NCBI RefSeq assembly: GCF_030409335.1
Contig: NZ_JAUFPN010000148.1
Coordinates: forward strand, 1-64,000
Reading direction: 5' to 3'
Source: Paeniroseomonas aquatica
GTDB taxonomy: Bacteria > Pseudomonadota > Alphaproteobacteria > Acetobacterales > Acetobacteraceae
Length of the DNA stretch: 64,000 bases
Made by a program: the position numbers and the translations under genes. Shown here one piece after another: positions 1 through 7,409 of the stretch (position 1 is its first letter; each line of letters opens with the position of its first letter). The notes under the pieces were generated by a model. That model made no database searches. It had not been told where the DNA came from and saw only the letters and a list, made by a program, of their open reading frames with translations.

Positions 1-319
1 GCCGCCGGGCCCGCGCCTCGGCGAAGGCGGCGTCATCCACCACGCCGGTCGCCACCAGCTGCCGCGCCACCGCGGCCGCCAGCGCCCGGGCCGCGGCGGC
101 GGCGGCGGCATCGAGCCCTTCGGCCTCGGCCCGCCGCGCCCAGCGGTCCACCCGGCGCTGCAGCACCCGGCGCAGCCCGGCCTCGGTCGCGGCGAAGCGG
201 GCCAGATGCGCCAGCGCCGCCTCCCGCAGCCTCGCCTCGGTGGGGGCGGGGCCGGCGGGAATTACCTTGCGGGGCGGCCGCGGGGGGCGGGGCGGCCGCG
301 CGGGTCGGTCCTCATCCAT
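1..319 (-). CDS. recX: RecX family regulatory protein, 3' end outside window
   Basis: RecX proteins bind RecA and modulate its filament and recombinase activity in the cytoplasm. About 106 N-terminal codons are visible; the gene runs off the left edge. After a Pro/Arg-rich leader the sequence reads LREAALAHLARF, then VLQRRVDRWARR, then VVDDAAFAEARARR. This is the RecX pattern of short three-helix repeats with the DD-FAEAR signature. The ATG at 319 is the first start after the divergent intergenic region shared with the gene at 427. No recA is in view, so the partner is inferred from the family. Assignment is fairly confident although only the N-terminal third to half is present. Confidence 0.72.
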   Translation of the reverse strand, partial: MDEDRPARPPRPPRPPRKVIPAGPAPTEARLREAALAHLARFAATEAGLRRVLQRRVDRWARRAEAEGLDAAAAAAARALAAAVARQLVATGVVDDAAFAEARARR

Positions 320-426
320 GGCCCGAGTGTGCCACGTCCGGCGGGGGCGGCCCAGCATCCGGGCCCGCCCGGCTGGCCAAGCGCCCTGCCGGCAGGCATA
401 CGGGCGCCAACCCGAAGGAGACCCCC

Positions 427-882
427 ATGGCCCGCTACCCGACCAACGGCCTGACCCTCGCCCAGGCCAATGCCATCGCCACCGCGGCCCTGGCCAAGGG
501 CCGGGAGCTCGGCCTGATGCCGCTGACCGTCGTGGTGCTCGACGCCGGCGGCCAGCTCAAGGCGGTTCAGCGCGAGGACGGCTCCTCCCTGCTGCGGCCG
601 GAGATCGCGCTCGGCAAGGGCTACGGCGCGCTGGCGATGGGGCTCGGCGGGCGTGAGCTGGCGCGGCGGGCGCAGGCGATGCAGGGCTTCATGAATGCGC
701 TGTCCGACTTGGCGGGCGGCAAGGCGGTGCCGGTGCCGGGCGGCGTGCTGGTCTGCGATGCGGCGGGGCTCATCCTCGGCGCCGTCGGCATCAGCGGCGA
801 CGTCTCCGCCCAGGACGAGGTCTGCGCGGTCGCCGGCATCGCCGCCGCCGGGCTGGCGGCCGAGACCGGCGACCCGGCCTGA
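427..882 (+). CDS. GlcG/HbpS family (DUF336) protein
   Basis: A 151-residue protein of the GlcG/HbpS fold, a family linked to heme or small-cofactor binding and often found beside glycolate or other catabolic genes. The sequence opens with LTLAQANAIATAALAKGRE, has VVVLDAGGQLKAVQRED near residues 35-50, and ends with the family block GVLVCDAAGLILGAVGISGDVSAQDEVCA. Length is normal for the family. A clear Shine-Dalgarno AAGGAG at 415-420 fixes the ATG. No signal peptide is visible, so it is probably cytoplasmic. It sits alone between recX (divergent) and the PRC-barrel gene. The substrate is unknown. Confidence 0.8.
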   Translation: MARYPTNGLTLAQANAIATAALAKGRELGLMPLTVVVLDAGGQLKAVQREDGSSLLRPEIALGKGYGALAMGLGGRELARRAQAMQGFMNALSDLAGGKAVPVPGGVLVCDAAGLILGAVGISGDVSAQDEVCAVAGIAAAGLAAETGDPA

Positions 883-915
883 CCCTCCGGGCTGGCGCGG
901 CGCGCCTGACAGGCT

Positions 916-967
916 GGTGAGGCGCGGGCAACTGCGCCTCCCGGTGCCGCGTTGAGGCGGCCTCACC
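916..967 (+). promoter_or_regulatory. Competing dyads upstream of the PRC-barrel gene
   Basis: GGTGAGGC at 916-923 is complementary to GCCTCACC at 960-967, while the overlapping GAGGCGC at 919-925 is complementary to GCGCCTC at 934-940. The two pairings exclude each other. The inner hairpin could end transcription of the upstream gene, but there is no T-run. A chance origin in GC-rich DNA is possible. Confidence 0.25.
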
Positions 968-1003
968 CGAGCATTCCCGGGTTTGCAAGAAGGTGACGCC
1001 GCG

Positions 1004-1732
1004 ATGACAACACGCCAACAGATGCTCGCCATGACTGCCGCCACCGCCTTGCTGGCACTGCCGGCCCTTGCCCTCGCCCAAGGCACCACCCCGGGCGCCA
1101 ACCCCGGCACCGCCGCCGGCAGCGTCGCCCCGACCCCGATGGTCCCGGGCACGACCGCGCAGTCGGCCCCCGGCATGACCCCGGCCGCCCCCGGCACGGC
1201 GCGCGACGGCACCGCCGGCAACCCGCCGAGCACCGCCACCCAGCGCGCCACCGACAGCATCACCGGTAACCGCACGCCGGCCGACGGCACCCCCGGCAAC
1301 CCGCCCGGCACCGCTGCCGGCCGTGCCGTCGACCGTGCCCTCGGCACCAACACGACCGGCGCGAACCCCGCGGCCCCGGCCGCCCCCACGGCCACGGGCG
1401 CCGCCACCGGCACCCTCGCGGTCGACAGCGGCGCGCTGCACAACGGCCGCCGCGCGAGCAAGCTGATCGGCTCCGCCGTCTACAACGAGAACAACGAGAG
1501 CATCGGCGAGGTGGACGACATCCTGATCCCCGCCGGCGGCACCGGCCCGGTGGCGGTGATCTCGGTCGGCGGCTTCCTCGGCATCGGCGCCAAGCTGGTC
1601 GCCGTGCCCTACAGCCGCCTGTCGATGGCCGCCAACAGCAACGGCCGCTGGACCCTGGCCGGCGCGACCAAGGACAGCCTCGGCAGCCTGCCGACCTTCA
1701 CCTACGAGGCGAATGCCGAGCGTCGCGGCTGA
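1004..1732 (+). CDS. Secreted PRC-barrel domain protein with internal repeats
   Basis: A 242-residue exported protein. Residues 1-26 form a signal peptide ending ALALAQ. Residues 27-150 are a low-complexity Gly/Thr/Pro/Ala region holding two tandem copies of about 26 residues (68-93 and 94-119) built on DGTxGNPPxTAxxRAxD. Residues 152-210 form a PRC-barrel beta domain (SKLIGSAVYN, IGEVDDILIP, AVISVGGFLGIGAKLVAVPY). PRC-barrels are small interaction domains; this layout is common in alphaproteobacterial periplasmic stress proteins. The start at 1004 is preferred to a TTG at 983 because AAGAAGG at 987-993 lies ahead of it. A terminator follows. Function unknown. Confidence 0.8.
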   Translation: MTTRQQMLAMTAATALLALPALALAQGTTPGANPGTAAGSVAPTPMVPGTTAQSAPGMTPAAPGTARDGTAGNPPSTATQRATDSITGNRTPADGTPGNPPGTAAGRAVDRALGTNTTGANPAAPAAPTATGAATGTLAVDSGALHNGRRASKLIGSAVYNENNESIGEVDDILIPAGGTGPVAVISVGGFLGIGAKLVAVPYSRLSMAANSNGRWTLAGATKDSLGSLPTFTYEANAERRG

Positions 1733-1750
1733 CCCTTGGGGCTCGATCGG

Positions 1751-1778
1751 GTGAGGGACGCGGTTCCCTCACTCTTTT
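1751..1778 (+). terminator. Rho-independent terminator after the PRC-barrel gene
   Basis: A perfect 8-bp stem, GTGAGGGA (1751-1758) and TCCCTCAC (1765-1772), with loop CGCGGT, is followed by TCTTTT. It lies 18 bases after the stop codon and separates this gene from the argD operon. Confidence 0.7.
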
Positions 1779-1883
1779 CGCCCGGGATGGTTTGACGCGG
1801 CCGATGCTTTGCGGCCAAATCCGCCGTTCCCCCGGCAAGGCCCGCGATCGTCGCCGGCGAGGGGGAAGTCTGGAGCGCATTTC

Positions 1884-3086
1884 GTGATTCCCGCCCTGAT
1901 GCCCACCTACAACCGTGCCGACCTCGCTTTCGAGCGGGGCGAGGGCGCCTGGCTGTGGACCGGCGACGGGCGACGATTCCTCGACTTCGGCGCCGGCATC
2001 GCCACCAGCAGCATCGGCCATGGCAACAAGCACCTGGTGCAGGCCATCGCCGAGCAGGCGGCCAAGGTGATGCATACCTCGAACCTGTACCGCATCCCGC
2101 AGGCGGAGCGGCTGGCCGAGCGGCTGTGTGCCACCTCCTTCGCCGACAGCGTCTTCTTCGGCAATTCCGGCGCCGAGGCGAACGAGGGGATGATCAAGGC
2201 GGTCCGCAAATACCACGCGGAGCAGGGCCACCCCGAGCGCAACGTCACCATCTGCTTCGAGGGCGCCTTCCACGGCCGCACCCTGGCGACGCTGGCCGCC
2301 ACCGGCAACGAGAAGTACCTCTCCGGCTTCGGCCCGCCGATGCCGGGCTTCAAGCATGTGCCCTTCGGCAACATGAATGCGCTGCGCGACGCGATCGACG
2401 GCACCACCGCCGCGGTCATGATCGAGCCGATCCAGGGCGAGGGCGGCGTCCGCCCCGCCTCGCTCGACTACCTCCGCGACCTGCGCGCCGCCTGCGACGA
2501 GTTCGGCATCCTGCTGGCACTCGACGAGGTCCAGACCGGCATGGGCCGCTCCGGCAAGCTCTGGGCCCACCAGTGGGCCGGGATCGAGCCGGACGTCATG
2601 TCCTCGGCCAAGGGCATCGGCGGCGGCTTCCCGCTGGGTGCCATCCTGGCCAAGGAGAAGGTGGCGCAATACCTCAAGCCCGGCACCCACGGCAGCACCT
2701 ACGGCGGCAACCCGCTGGCCTGCGCCGCCGGCAACGCGGTGCTGGACGTCATCCTCGCCCCCGGCTTCCTCGACGGCGTGGACCGGGTGGCCCGCCATCT
2801 CTGGCATGGCCTGCTCGACCTTGCCCATCGCCATCCGGCGGTGGTGGAGGGCGTGCAGGGCGCCGGCCTGCTGCTCGGCCTGAAGCTCCGGCCCGAGGTC
2901 GCCAACGGCGACATGCAGGCCGCGGCGGTGAACGAGGGGCTGCTGACGGTCGCCGCCGGGATGAACGTGCTGCGGGTCGCCCCGCCGCTCGTCATCACCG
3001 AGGCGGAGGCCGATGAGGCCGTCCGCCTGCTCGACCGCGCCTGCCTCCGCTGCACCCCCGGAGCGGAAAAGGCGGCGGCGCAATGA
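1884..3086 (+). CDS. argD: Acetylornithine/succinyldiaminopimelate aminotransferase
   Basis: A PLP-dependent class III aminotransferase of 400 residues that converts N-acetylglutamate semialdehyde to N-acetylornithine in arginine synthesis; the family often also acts in lysine synthesis. Seen: NSGAEANEG for phosphate binding, [33 protein letters not shown], and the PLP lysine K243 in [13 protein letters not shown]. The GTG at 1884 is chosen because GGAG at 1872-1875 is well spaced and the usual N-terminus ([18 protein letters not shown]) begins there; an ATG at 1899 is the alternative. The stop overlaps the argF start (ATGA), so the two genes are translationally coupled. Confidence 0.93.
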   Translation: MIPALMPTYNRADLAFERGEGAWLWTGDGRRFLDFGAGIATSSIGHGNKHLVQAIAEQAAKVMHTSNLYRIPQAERLAERLCATSFADSVFFGNSGAEANEGMIKAVRKYHAEQGHPERNVTICFEGAFHGRTLATLAATGNEKYLSGFGPPMPGFKHVPFGNMNALRDAIDGTTAAVMIEPIQGEGGVRPASLDYLRDLRAACDEFGILLALDEVQTGMGRSGKLWAHQWAGIEPDVMSSAKGIGGGFPLGAILAKEKVAQYLKPGTHGSTYGGNPLACAAGNAVLDVILAPGFLDGVDRVARHLWHGLLDLAHRHPAVVEGVQGAGLLLGLKLRPEVANGDMQAAAVNEGLLTVAAGMNVLRVAPPLVITEAEADEAVRLLDRACLRCTPGAEKAAAQ

Positions 3087-4039
3087 CTGCGCTGGCCGCG
3101 GTGAAGACGGAGGCCGGGGGGGAGACTCCCCCCCGGCACTTCCTGGAACTGATGGACCTCGCGCCCGCCACCCTGCGGCGGATGCTGGATCTCGCCTCCC
3201 AGACCAAGCGCGGGCTGCCGAACAAGCCGCTGGCCGGCAAGACCGTGGCGCTGATCTTCGAGAAGCCCAGCACCCGCACCCGCGTCAGCTTCGAGGTCGG
3301 CATCCGCCAGCTCGGCGGCGACGTGGTCTACCTCAACGGGCGGGACATGCAGTCCTCCCGCGGCGAGGAGCTCAGCGACACCGCCAAGGTGCTCTCGCGC
3401 TACGTCGACTGCATCATGATGCGGACGCATGACGTGCGCCGCATCCGCGAGATGGCGGCCTTCGCCACGGTGCCGGTCATCAACGGGCTGACCGACATCT
3501 CCCACCCCTGCCAGCTCATGGCCGACGTGCTCACCTTCGAGGAGCACCGCGGCCCGATCGCCGGGCAGGTGGTCGCCTGGATCGGCGACGGCAACAACGT
3601 GGCGCAGAGCTTCATCCAGGCCGCCGCCCGCTTCGGCTTCACCCTGCGGCTGGCGACGCCGGCGGCGCTGCGGCCGCCGCAATGGGTGGTGGACTGGGCT
3701 CGCGACCAGGGCGCAACGATCGAGCTGACCGACGACCCGGTGGCCGCCGTGCGCGGCGCCCGCTGCGTCGTCACCGATGCCTGGGTCTCGATGAACGACG
3801 AGACCGAGGAGGGCGGTACCCCCAGCCGGCACAACCTGCTGGCGCCCTATCAGGTGACCGAGGCGCTGATGCGCCATGCCGCGCCGGATGCGATCTTCCA
3901 GCACTGCCTGCCGGCGCATCGCGGCGAGGAGGTCGCGGCCGCGGTGATCGACGGCCCGCAGAGCGTGGTCTTCGACGAGGCCGAGAACCGGCTGCACGCG
4001 CAGAAGGGCGTGCTGCTCTGGGCCATGGGCGCCGGCTAG
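3083..4039 (+). CDS. argF: Ornithine carbamoyltransferase
   Basis: This cytoplasmic enzyme joins carbamoyl phosphate and ornithine to give citrulline. The 318-residue protein carries the carbamoyl-phosphate motif STRTR at 63-67, HPCQ at 141-144 and HCLP at 274-277, all expected for an anabolic OTCase. It overlaps argD by 4 bp and is followed by hslO, a common alphaproteobacterial order. Residues about 10-20 ([11 protein letters not shown]) form an N-terminal extension encoded by a perfect 11-bp inverted repeat at 3113-3137, which probably lies outside the enzyme core. The hairpin sits 30 bases inside the coding region, where it could slow early translation. Confidence 0.95.
   Translation: MTALAAVKTEAGGETPPRHFLELMDLAPATLRRMLDLASQTKRGLPNKPLAGKTVALIFEKPSTRTRVSFEVGIRQLGGDVVYLNGRDMQSSRGEELSDTAKVLSRYVDCIMMRTHDVRRIREMAAFATVPVINGLTDISHPCQLMADVLTFEEHRGPIAGQVVAWIGDGNNVAQSFIQAAARFGFTLRLATPAALRPPQWVVDWARDQGATIELTDDPVAAVRGARCVVTDAWVSMNDETEEGGTPSRHNLLAPYQVTEALMRHAAPDAIFQHCLPAHRGEEVAAAVIDGPQSVVFDEAENRLHAQKGVLLWAMGAG
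3113..3137. repeat. G-run/C-run palindrome inside argF
   Basis: GCCGGGGGGGA, loop GAC, then TCCCCCCCGGC form a perfect 11-bp stem with a 3-base loop. It is translated in frame as part of the argF N-terminal extension. Similar G-run/C-run dyads occur at 34055, 36750 and 48533. Confidence 0.75.
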
Positions 4040-4120
4040 GCCCGGCGCAGAACCGGGACGGGTGGGCGAAGGCGGCCCGCCGCCCTATCTAGGGGGACCG
4101 AAGCACCAAGGTCCGTCCCG

Positions 4121-5101
4121 TTGTCCGATCCGACCCAGCCGTCCGCCACCCCCGATTTCCTCCAGCATGACCGGCCCCCGGTGCCGGATATCGTCCTGCC
4201 GCGCGGCATCCAGCCCTTCCACTTGGCGGATCGGCCGGTGCGGGGCCGGCTGGTCCGGCTCGGCCCGCTGGCCGATGCGCTGCTGACCCGGCACCAGAAC
4301 CATCCCGGCGTCACCCGGCTGGCCGGGGAGGCGATGGCCCTGGCCGCCGGGCTCGCCGGGGCGCTCAAGTTCAAGGGCAGCTTCTCGCTCCAGGCCAAGG
4401 GCGACGGCCCGGTCTCCATGCTGCTGGCCGATTGCACCGAGGCCGGGGCGCTGCGTGGCTATGCCCGGGCCAATCCCGAGGAGCTGGACGCCATGCTGGC
4501 GCATGACCCGACCGCGGACGCGCCGGCCCTGCTCGGCCGCGGCTACCTGGCCTTCACCTGCGACCAGGGCCCCGACATGGAGCGCTACCAGGGGATCGTG
4601 GCCATCGAGGGCATGAGCCTGGCCGCCATGGCGGACCACTACTTCCGCACCTCGGAGCAGATCCGCACCCATATCCGCCTGGCCTGCGCCGAGGGCGAGC
4701 ATGGCTGGCGCGCCGCCGCCTTCATCATGGAGAAGGTCGCCGGCGAGGGCGGCATCGACCCGGAGCTGGACGCCGAGGCGCAGGAGGAGGCCTGGGTCAC
4801 CGCCGTCGCCCTGGCGGCGACCCTGACCGATGCCGAGCTGCTGGACGATGCCCTGCCCTCGCACAAGCTGCTGCACCGGCTCTTCCATGCCGAGGGCCTC
4901 TCGGTCGACCGGCCGCGGCCGCTGTCCTACGGCTGCCGCTGCTCGCGGTCCCGGCTGTCCGACGTGCTATCCAACTTCGGCGCCGACGACCTCGACCACA
5001 TGGCGCAGGAGGACGGCGCCATCACCATGACCTGCGAGTTCTGCAACGTCGACTTCCGCTTCGACCGGGCCGAGGTTCAGGCCGGCGGCAGCGCGCCTTG
5101 A
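4121..5101 (+). CDS. hslO: Hsp33 redox-regulated chaperone
   Basis: Hsp33 is a cytoplasmic holdase switched on by oxidation and unfolding of its zinc site. The 326-residue protein has the four cysteines of the redox switch at C272, C274 (CRC) and C305, C308 (CEFC), matching the CxC...CxxC pattern. The body includes FKGSFSLQAKGDGPVSMLLADC, typical of the family. The first in-frame start is a TTG at 4121 with only a weak ribosome site. The N-terminal PDFLQHDRP is about the usual length, so an earlier start is not needed. It follows argF by 81 bp, and its TGA overlaps the start of the next gene. Confidence 0.92.
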   Translation: MSDPTQPSATPDFLQHDRPPVPDIVLPRGIQPFHLADRPVRGRLVRLGPLADALLTRHQNHPGVTRLAGEAMALAAGLAGALKFKGSFSLQAKGDGPVSMLLADCTEAGALRGYARANPEELDAMLAHDPTADAPALLGRGYLAFTCDQGPDMERYQGIVAIEGMSLAAMADHYFRTSEQIRTHIRLACAEGEHGWRAAAFIMEKVAGEGGIDPELDAEAQEEAWVTAVALAATLTDAELLDDALPSHKLLHRLFHAEGLSVDRPRPLSYGCRCSRSRLSDVLSNFGADDLDHMAQEDGAITMTCEFCNVDFRFDRAEVQAGGSAP

Positions 5102-5751
5102 GCCGCCCCTACCCCGGCGCCGCCCTCCTGCCCGGGCGGCGCGCCCTGCTGCTGCTGCCGCTGCTGGCCGGCTGCGGCAGCGCGCGGCAGGAGCCGGTGC
5201 CGATCCCGCCGGGGCCGCTCGGCTTCCGCCACCTCACGCCGCTGGCGCTGAACCTCGCCAATGTCGAGATCGCCGAGGCGGCGCCGCCCAGCCCGGCCGG
5301 GGATATCGGCAGCCGGCTCTCGCCCAGCGCCGCCGAGGCGGTGCGGATCATGGCGCGCGACCGGCTGGTGCTGGTCGGCTCCGAGGGCCAGGCCAATTTC
5401 ACCGTCACCCGGGCCCAGCTCGTGGCCGGGCGCGAGTCGCTGGTCTGCGACCTCGGCTGCCGGCTGGAGGTCATCTCCTCGCTCGGCAGCCGGCTCGGCT
5501 TCGTCGAGGCGGAATCGCGCCGGGCGGTCAACGGCCCGGATGCGGCCCGGCCGCGCGCCCCGGATGCCCTGCTGCGGCAGGCGATGGACGACCTGAACGT
5601 GGAATTCGAGTTCCAGATCCGGCGCAACCTGCGGGACTGGATCTCGGCCGCGGTGCCGGGGCCCGAGGGCGGCATGGCCGCGCCCGGCCCGGCCGGGGTC
5701 GCCCGCGAGGACCTCCCCGGCGGGAGCGCCCCGCGCGAGACCCTGCAGTAG
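5098..5751 (+). CDS. Putative lipoprotein of unknown function
   Basis: A 217-residue protein whose N-terminus (RRALLLLPLLAGC) is a lipoprotein signal with a lipobox LAGC and acylated Cys26. The mature part has two further cysteines (CDLGC) near residue 122 and a helical segment LLRQAMDDLNVEFEFQIRRNL near residue 175; the C-terminus is Pro/Gly-rich. The TTG start overlaps the hslO stop (TTGA), so translation is probably coupled. I do not recognise a named family. Anchoring in a membrane is inferred from the lipobox only. Confidence 0.7.
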   Translation: MSRPYPGAALLPGRRALLLLPLLAGCGSARQEPVPIPPGPLGFRHLTPLALNLANVEIAEAAPPSPAGDIGSRLSPSAAEAVRIMARDRLVLVGSEGQANFTVTRAQLVAGRESLVCDLGCRLEVISSLGSRLGFVEAESRRAVNGPDAARPRAPDALLRQAMDDLNVEFEFQIRRNLRDWISAAVPGPEGGMAAPGPAGVAREDLPGGSAPRETLQ

Positions 5752-5762
5752 AGGAGACCGCC

Positions 5763-6146
5763 ATGCCCATCCAGCTGTCCAACCCTGCCGGGGTGCACGC
5801 GCCCGGCGCCTATTCCCACGCGGCGCTGGTGACCGAGGCCCGGACCCGGCTGGTGATCTCCGGCCAGGTCGGGCTGACGCCGGAGGGCGAGCTCGCCGAG
5901 GACGGGTCCGGGCAGATCGACCAGGTGCTGGCCAATCTGGCGGCCATCCTCGCCGCCCACGGCATGGACCGGTCGAACCTGGTGAAGTTGACGGCCTTCC
6001 TGACCGATGCGGCCCTGGTCGGCCCCTGGCGCGGCGCCCGGACCGAATGGCTGGGCGGCCATGCGCCGGCGAGCACGCTGCTGATCGTCGCCGGCCTGGC
6101 CGATCCGCGCTTCCTGGTGGAAGTGGAGGCGGAAGCCGCCGCCTGA
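5763..6146 (+). CDS. RidA family (YjgF/Rid) protein
   Basis: A 127-residue protein of the Rid superfamily. RidA hydrolyses reactive enamine/imine intermediates released by PLP enzymes, although many paralogues differ in substrate. Family features: the N-terminal block around GAYSHAALV, the ISGQVGLTPEGEL strand, the helix QIDQVLANLAAILAAHG, and the C-terminal DPRFLVEVEAEA. The catalytic arginine region reads HAPASTLLIVAGLADPRF; the usual P-R-x-x position carries PASTLL here, so enzymatic deaminase activity is uncertain. GAGGAGA at 5752-5758 is the ribosome site. It sits 11 bases after the lipoprotein gene and may share its transcript. Confidence 0.83.
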   Translation: MPIQLSNPAGVHAPGAYSHAALVTEARTRLVISGQVGLTPEGELAEDGSGQIDQVLANLAAILAAHGMDRSNLVKLTAFLTDAALVGPWRGARTEWLGGHAPASTLLIVAGLADPRFLVEVEAEAAA

Positions 6147-6228
6147 GCCGGCGCGGCTGAAGCGATCGTGGCGGAACCGCCGGCCGGGGCCATGCGCTGA
6201 GGCGCCCGACCCTGCCCGGAGCCGCCCG

Positions 6229-6567
6229 ATGTCCCCTCGCCGCCTGTCCGCCCTGTCCCTGGTCCTGGCCGGCCCGGCGCTGGTTGCCTGCGCGGTGGTG
6301 GCGCCGGTGGCCGAGACGCCGCCGCCGGTGCCGGTCTATTCGCAGGCCTCGCCCTATGCGCCGCAGGCCTATGCCGCCCCGGCCTATGGGGCGCCCGGCT
6401 ATGGGCTGGCGGCGGAGCCGGCGGCCGCCGCCCCGCGGGCCGACGGCTATTGCGCCCAGGCGGCGGAGGTGGCGCAGGACGCCGCCGCCCGCGCCGCGCT
6501 GACCGGCAGCCCGCGCGATGCCGGCCGCGCCGCCCGCACCGCCGGCTTTGCCCGGCGGGACTGCTGA
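6229..6567 (+). CDS. Small Tyr/Ala/Pro-rich lipoprotein, hypothetical
   Basis: A 112-residue protein with a signal sequence ending in a lipobox (LVAC, Cys21). A Pro/Ala/Tyr-rich stretch with repeated YAP/YGAP steps (about residues 35-70) follows, then a helical C-terminus with two cysteines (CAQAAEVAQDAA and a terminal DC). Low complexity prevents a family call. The coding frame is supported by the classical lipobox and by the GC-rich third positions of its neighbours. No clear ribosome site is seen. It stands alone, followed by a lower-GC intergenic segment. Confidence 0.6.
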   Translation: MSPRRLSALSLVLAGPALVACAVVAPVAETPPPVPVYSQASPYAPQAYAAPAYGAPGYGLAAEPAAAAPRADGYCAQAAEVAQDAAARAALTGSPRDAGRAARTAGFARRDC

Positions 6568-6658
6568 CCGCCGCCGCCCGGCGCCACGACCGCGCCGCGT
6601 CGCATCGGCGCAAGCCTCGTCTCACGAATCGATCCGTTTAACGCATCGCTCATCTTAT

Positions 6659-6712
6659 CGGGACAAAATCTCATTATAGGGATTTTGGAGCATGCCGTGA
6701 GATATCGTCCCG
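6659..6712. repeat. Nested inverted repeat with a two-codon reading frame
   Basis: CGGGAC (6659-6664) pairs with GTCCCG (6707-6712), and just inside it ATCTCA (6668-6673) pairs with TGAGAT (6698-6703), with a 3-base internal loop on each side. The 24-base apical loop holds TTTGGAG followed by ATG CCG TGA at 6691-6699. The element lies in an A/T-richer patch (6610-6720) between two small genes. Confidence 0.5.
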
Positions 6713-6761
6713 GAAACAGGAAGGCCCCGCCGAGCCCCGCCGGTCCGGCCGGCCGGGGCCG

Positions 6762-7349
6762 ATGAGCCGCGGCGTGGCCGCCCGGGCGGACTTCCCGGAG
6801 CAGGCCTGGAACGAGGTCTGGTCGCTCTACGATGCCCGCATGGCCGCCACGGCGCCGGCCCGGCCGGTCGTGCCGCAGCCGACGGCCTGCCGGCGGCACG
6901 GGCGGATGCGGGCGGCGCTGGCTGCCGTCGCCCTGCTGCTGCCGCTCGCCGCCGCGGGCTTCGCCATGGCCGCGCTGCAATCCGCCCAGGGCATCGCCGA
7001 GGCCTTCCGCCAGGCGGACCGGGCCGCGGTGGCGGCGGCGGTGGACTGGCCCGCCCTGCGCACGGCCATGCCGCCCCCGCCCGCAACCACCCCGGCGGGA
7101 CATTTCCTCGCCGGCCTCCACCGCATCGTGCAGCAGCAGATGGCGACGCCGGAGGGGCTGCTGGCCCTGGTCCAGGGCCGGGCCGGCCCCGGCTGGCCGG
7201 CGCCCCGCCTCGAGCCGACCGGCATCCGCACCGCCCGCCTCACCCTGCTCTCGACCGCCGAGGCCGGCCGTGGCATCGCCCTCTCCCTCGCGCTGCGGCC
7301 GGACCTGCCGCCCCGCTGGCGGGTCGTCGCGGTCGAGCCGCTGGACTGA
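6762..7349 (+). CDS. Single-span membrane protein, DUF2939-like
   Basis: A 195-residue protein with a cytoplasmic N-terminus, one membrane segment at about residues 50-70 (ALAAVALLLPLAAAGFAMA) and a periplasmic domain. The periplasmic domain begins with IAEAFRQADRAAVAAAVDWPALRTAM, resembling the start of DUF2939 domains, where a short helix and a VDWPxLR motif follow the membrane span. The C-terminus (RWRVVAVEPLD) also fits. The start is uncertain: the ATG at 6762 gives a plausible amphipathic leader (FPEQAWNEVWSLYDARM), but an ATG at 6840 would also keep the domain. Function unknown. It precedes lnt by 60 bp. Confidence 0.6.
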   Translation: MSRGVAARADFPEQAWNEVWSLYDARMAATAPARPVVPQPTACRRHGRMRAALAAVALLLPLAAAGFAMAALQSAQGIAEAFRQADRAAVAAAVDWPALRTAMPPPPATTPAGHFLAGLHRIVQQQMATPEGLLALVQGRAGPGWPAPRLEPTGIRTARLTLLSTAEAGRGIALSLALRPDLPPRWRVVAVEPLD

Positions 7350-7409
7350 GGCCCGGGCCGGCCCCGCCCGGCGCTTGCCCCGCGCCGCCGGGCAAGGCTA
7401 GCTGCGGGG

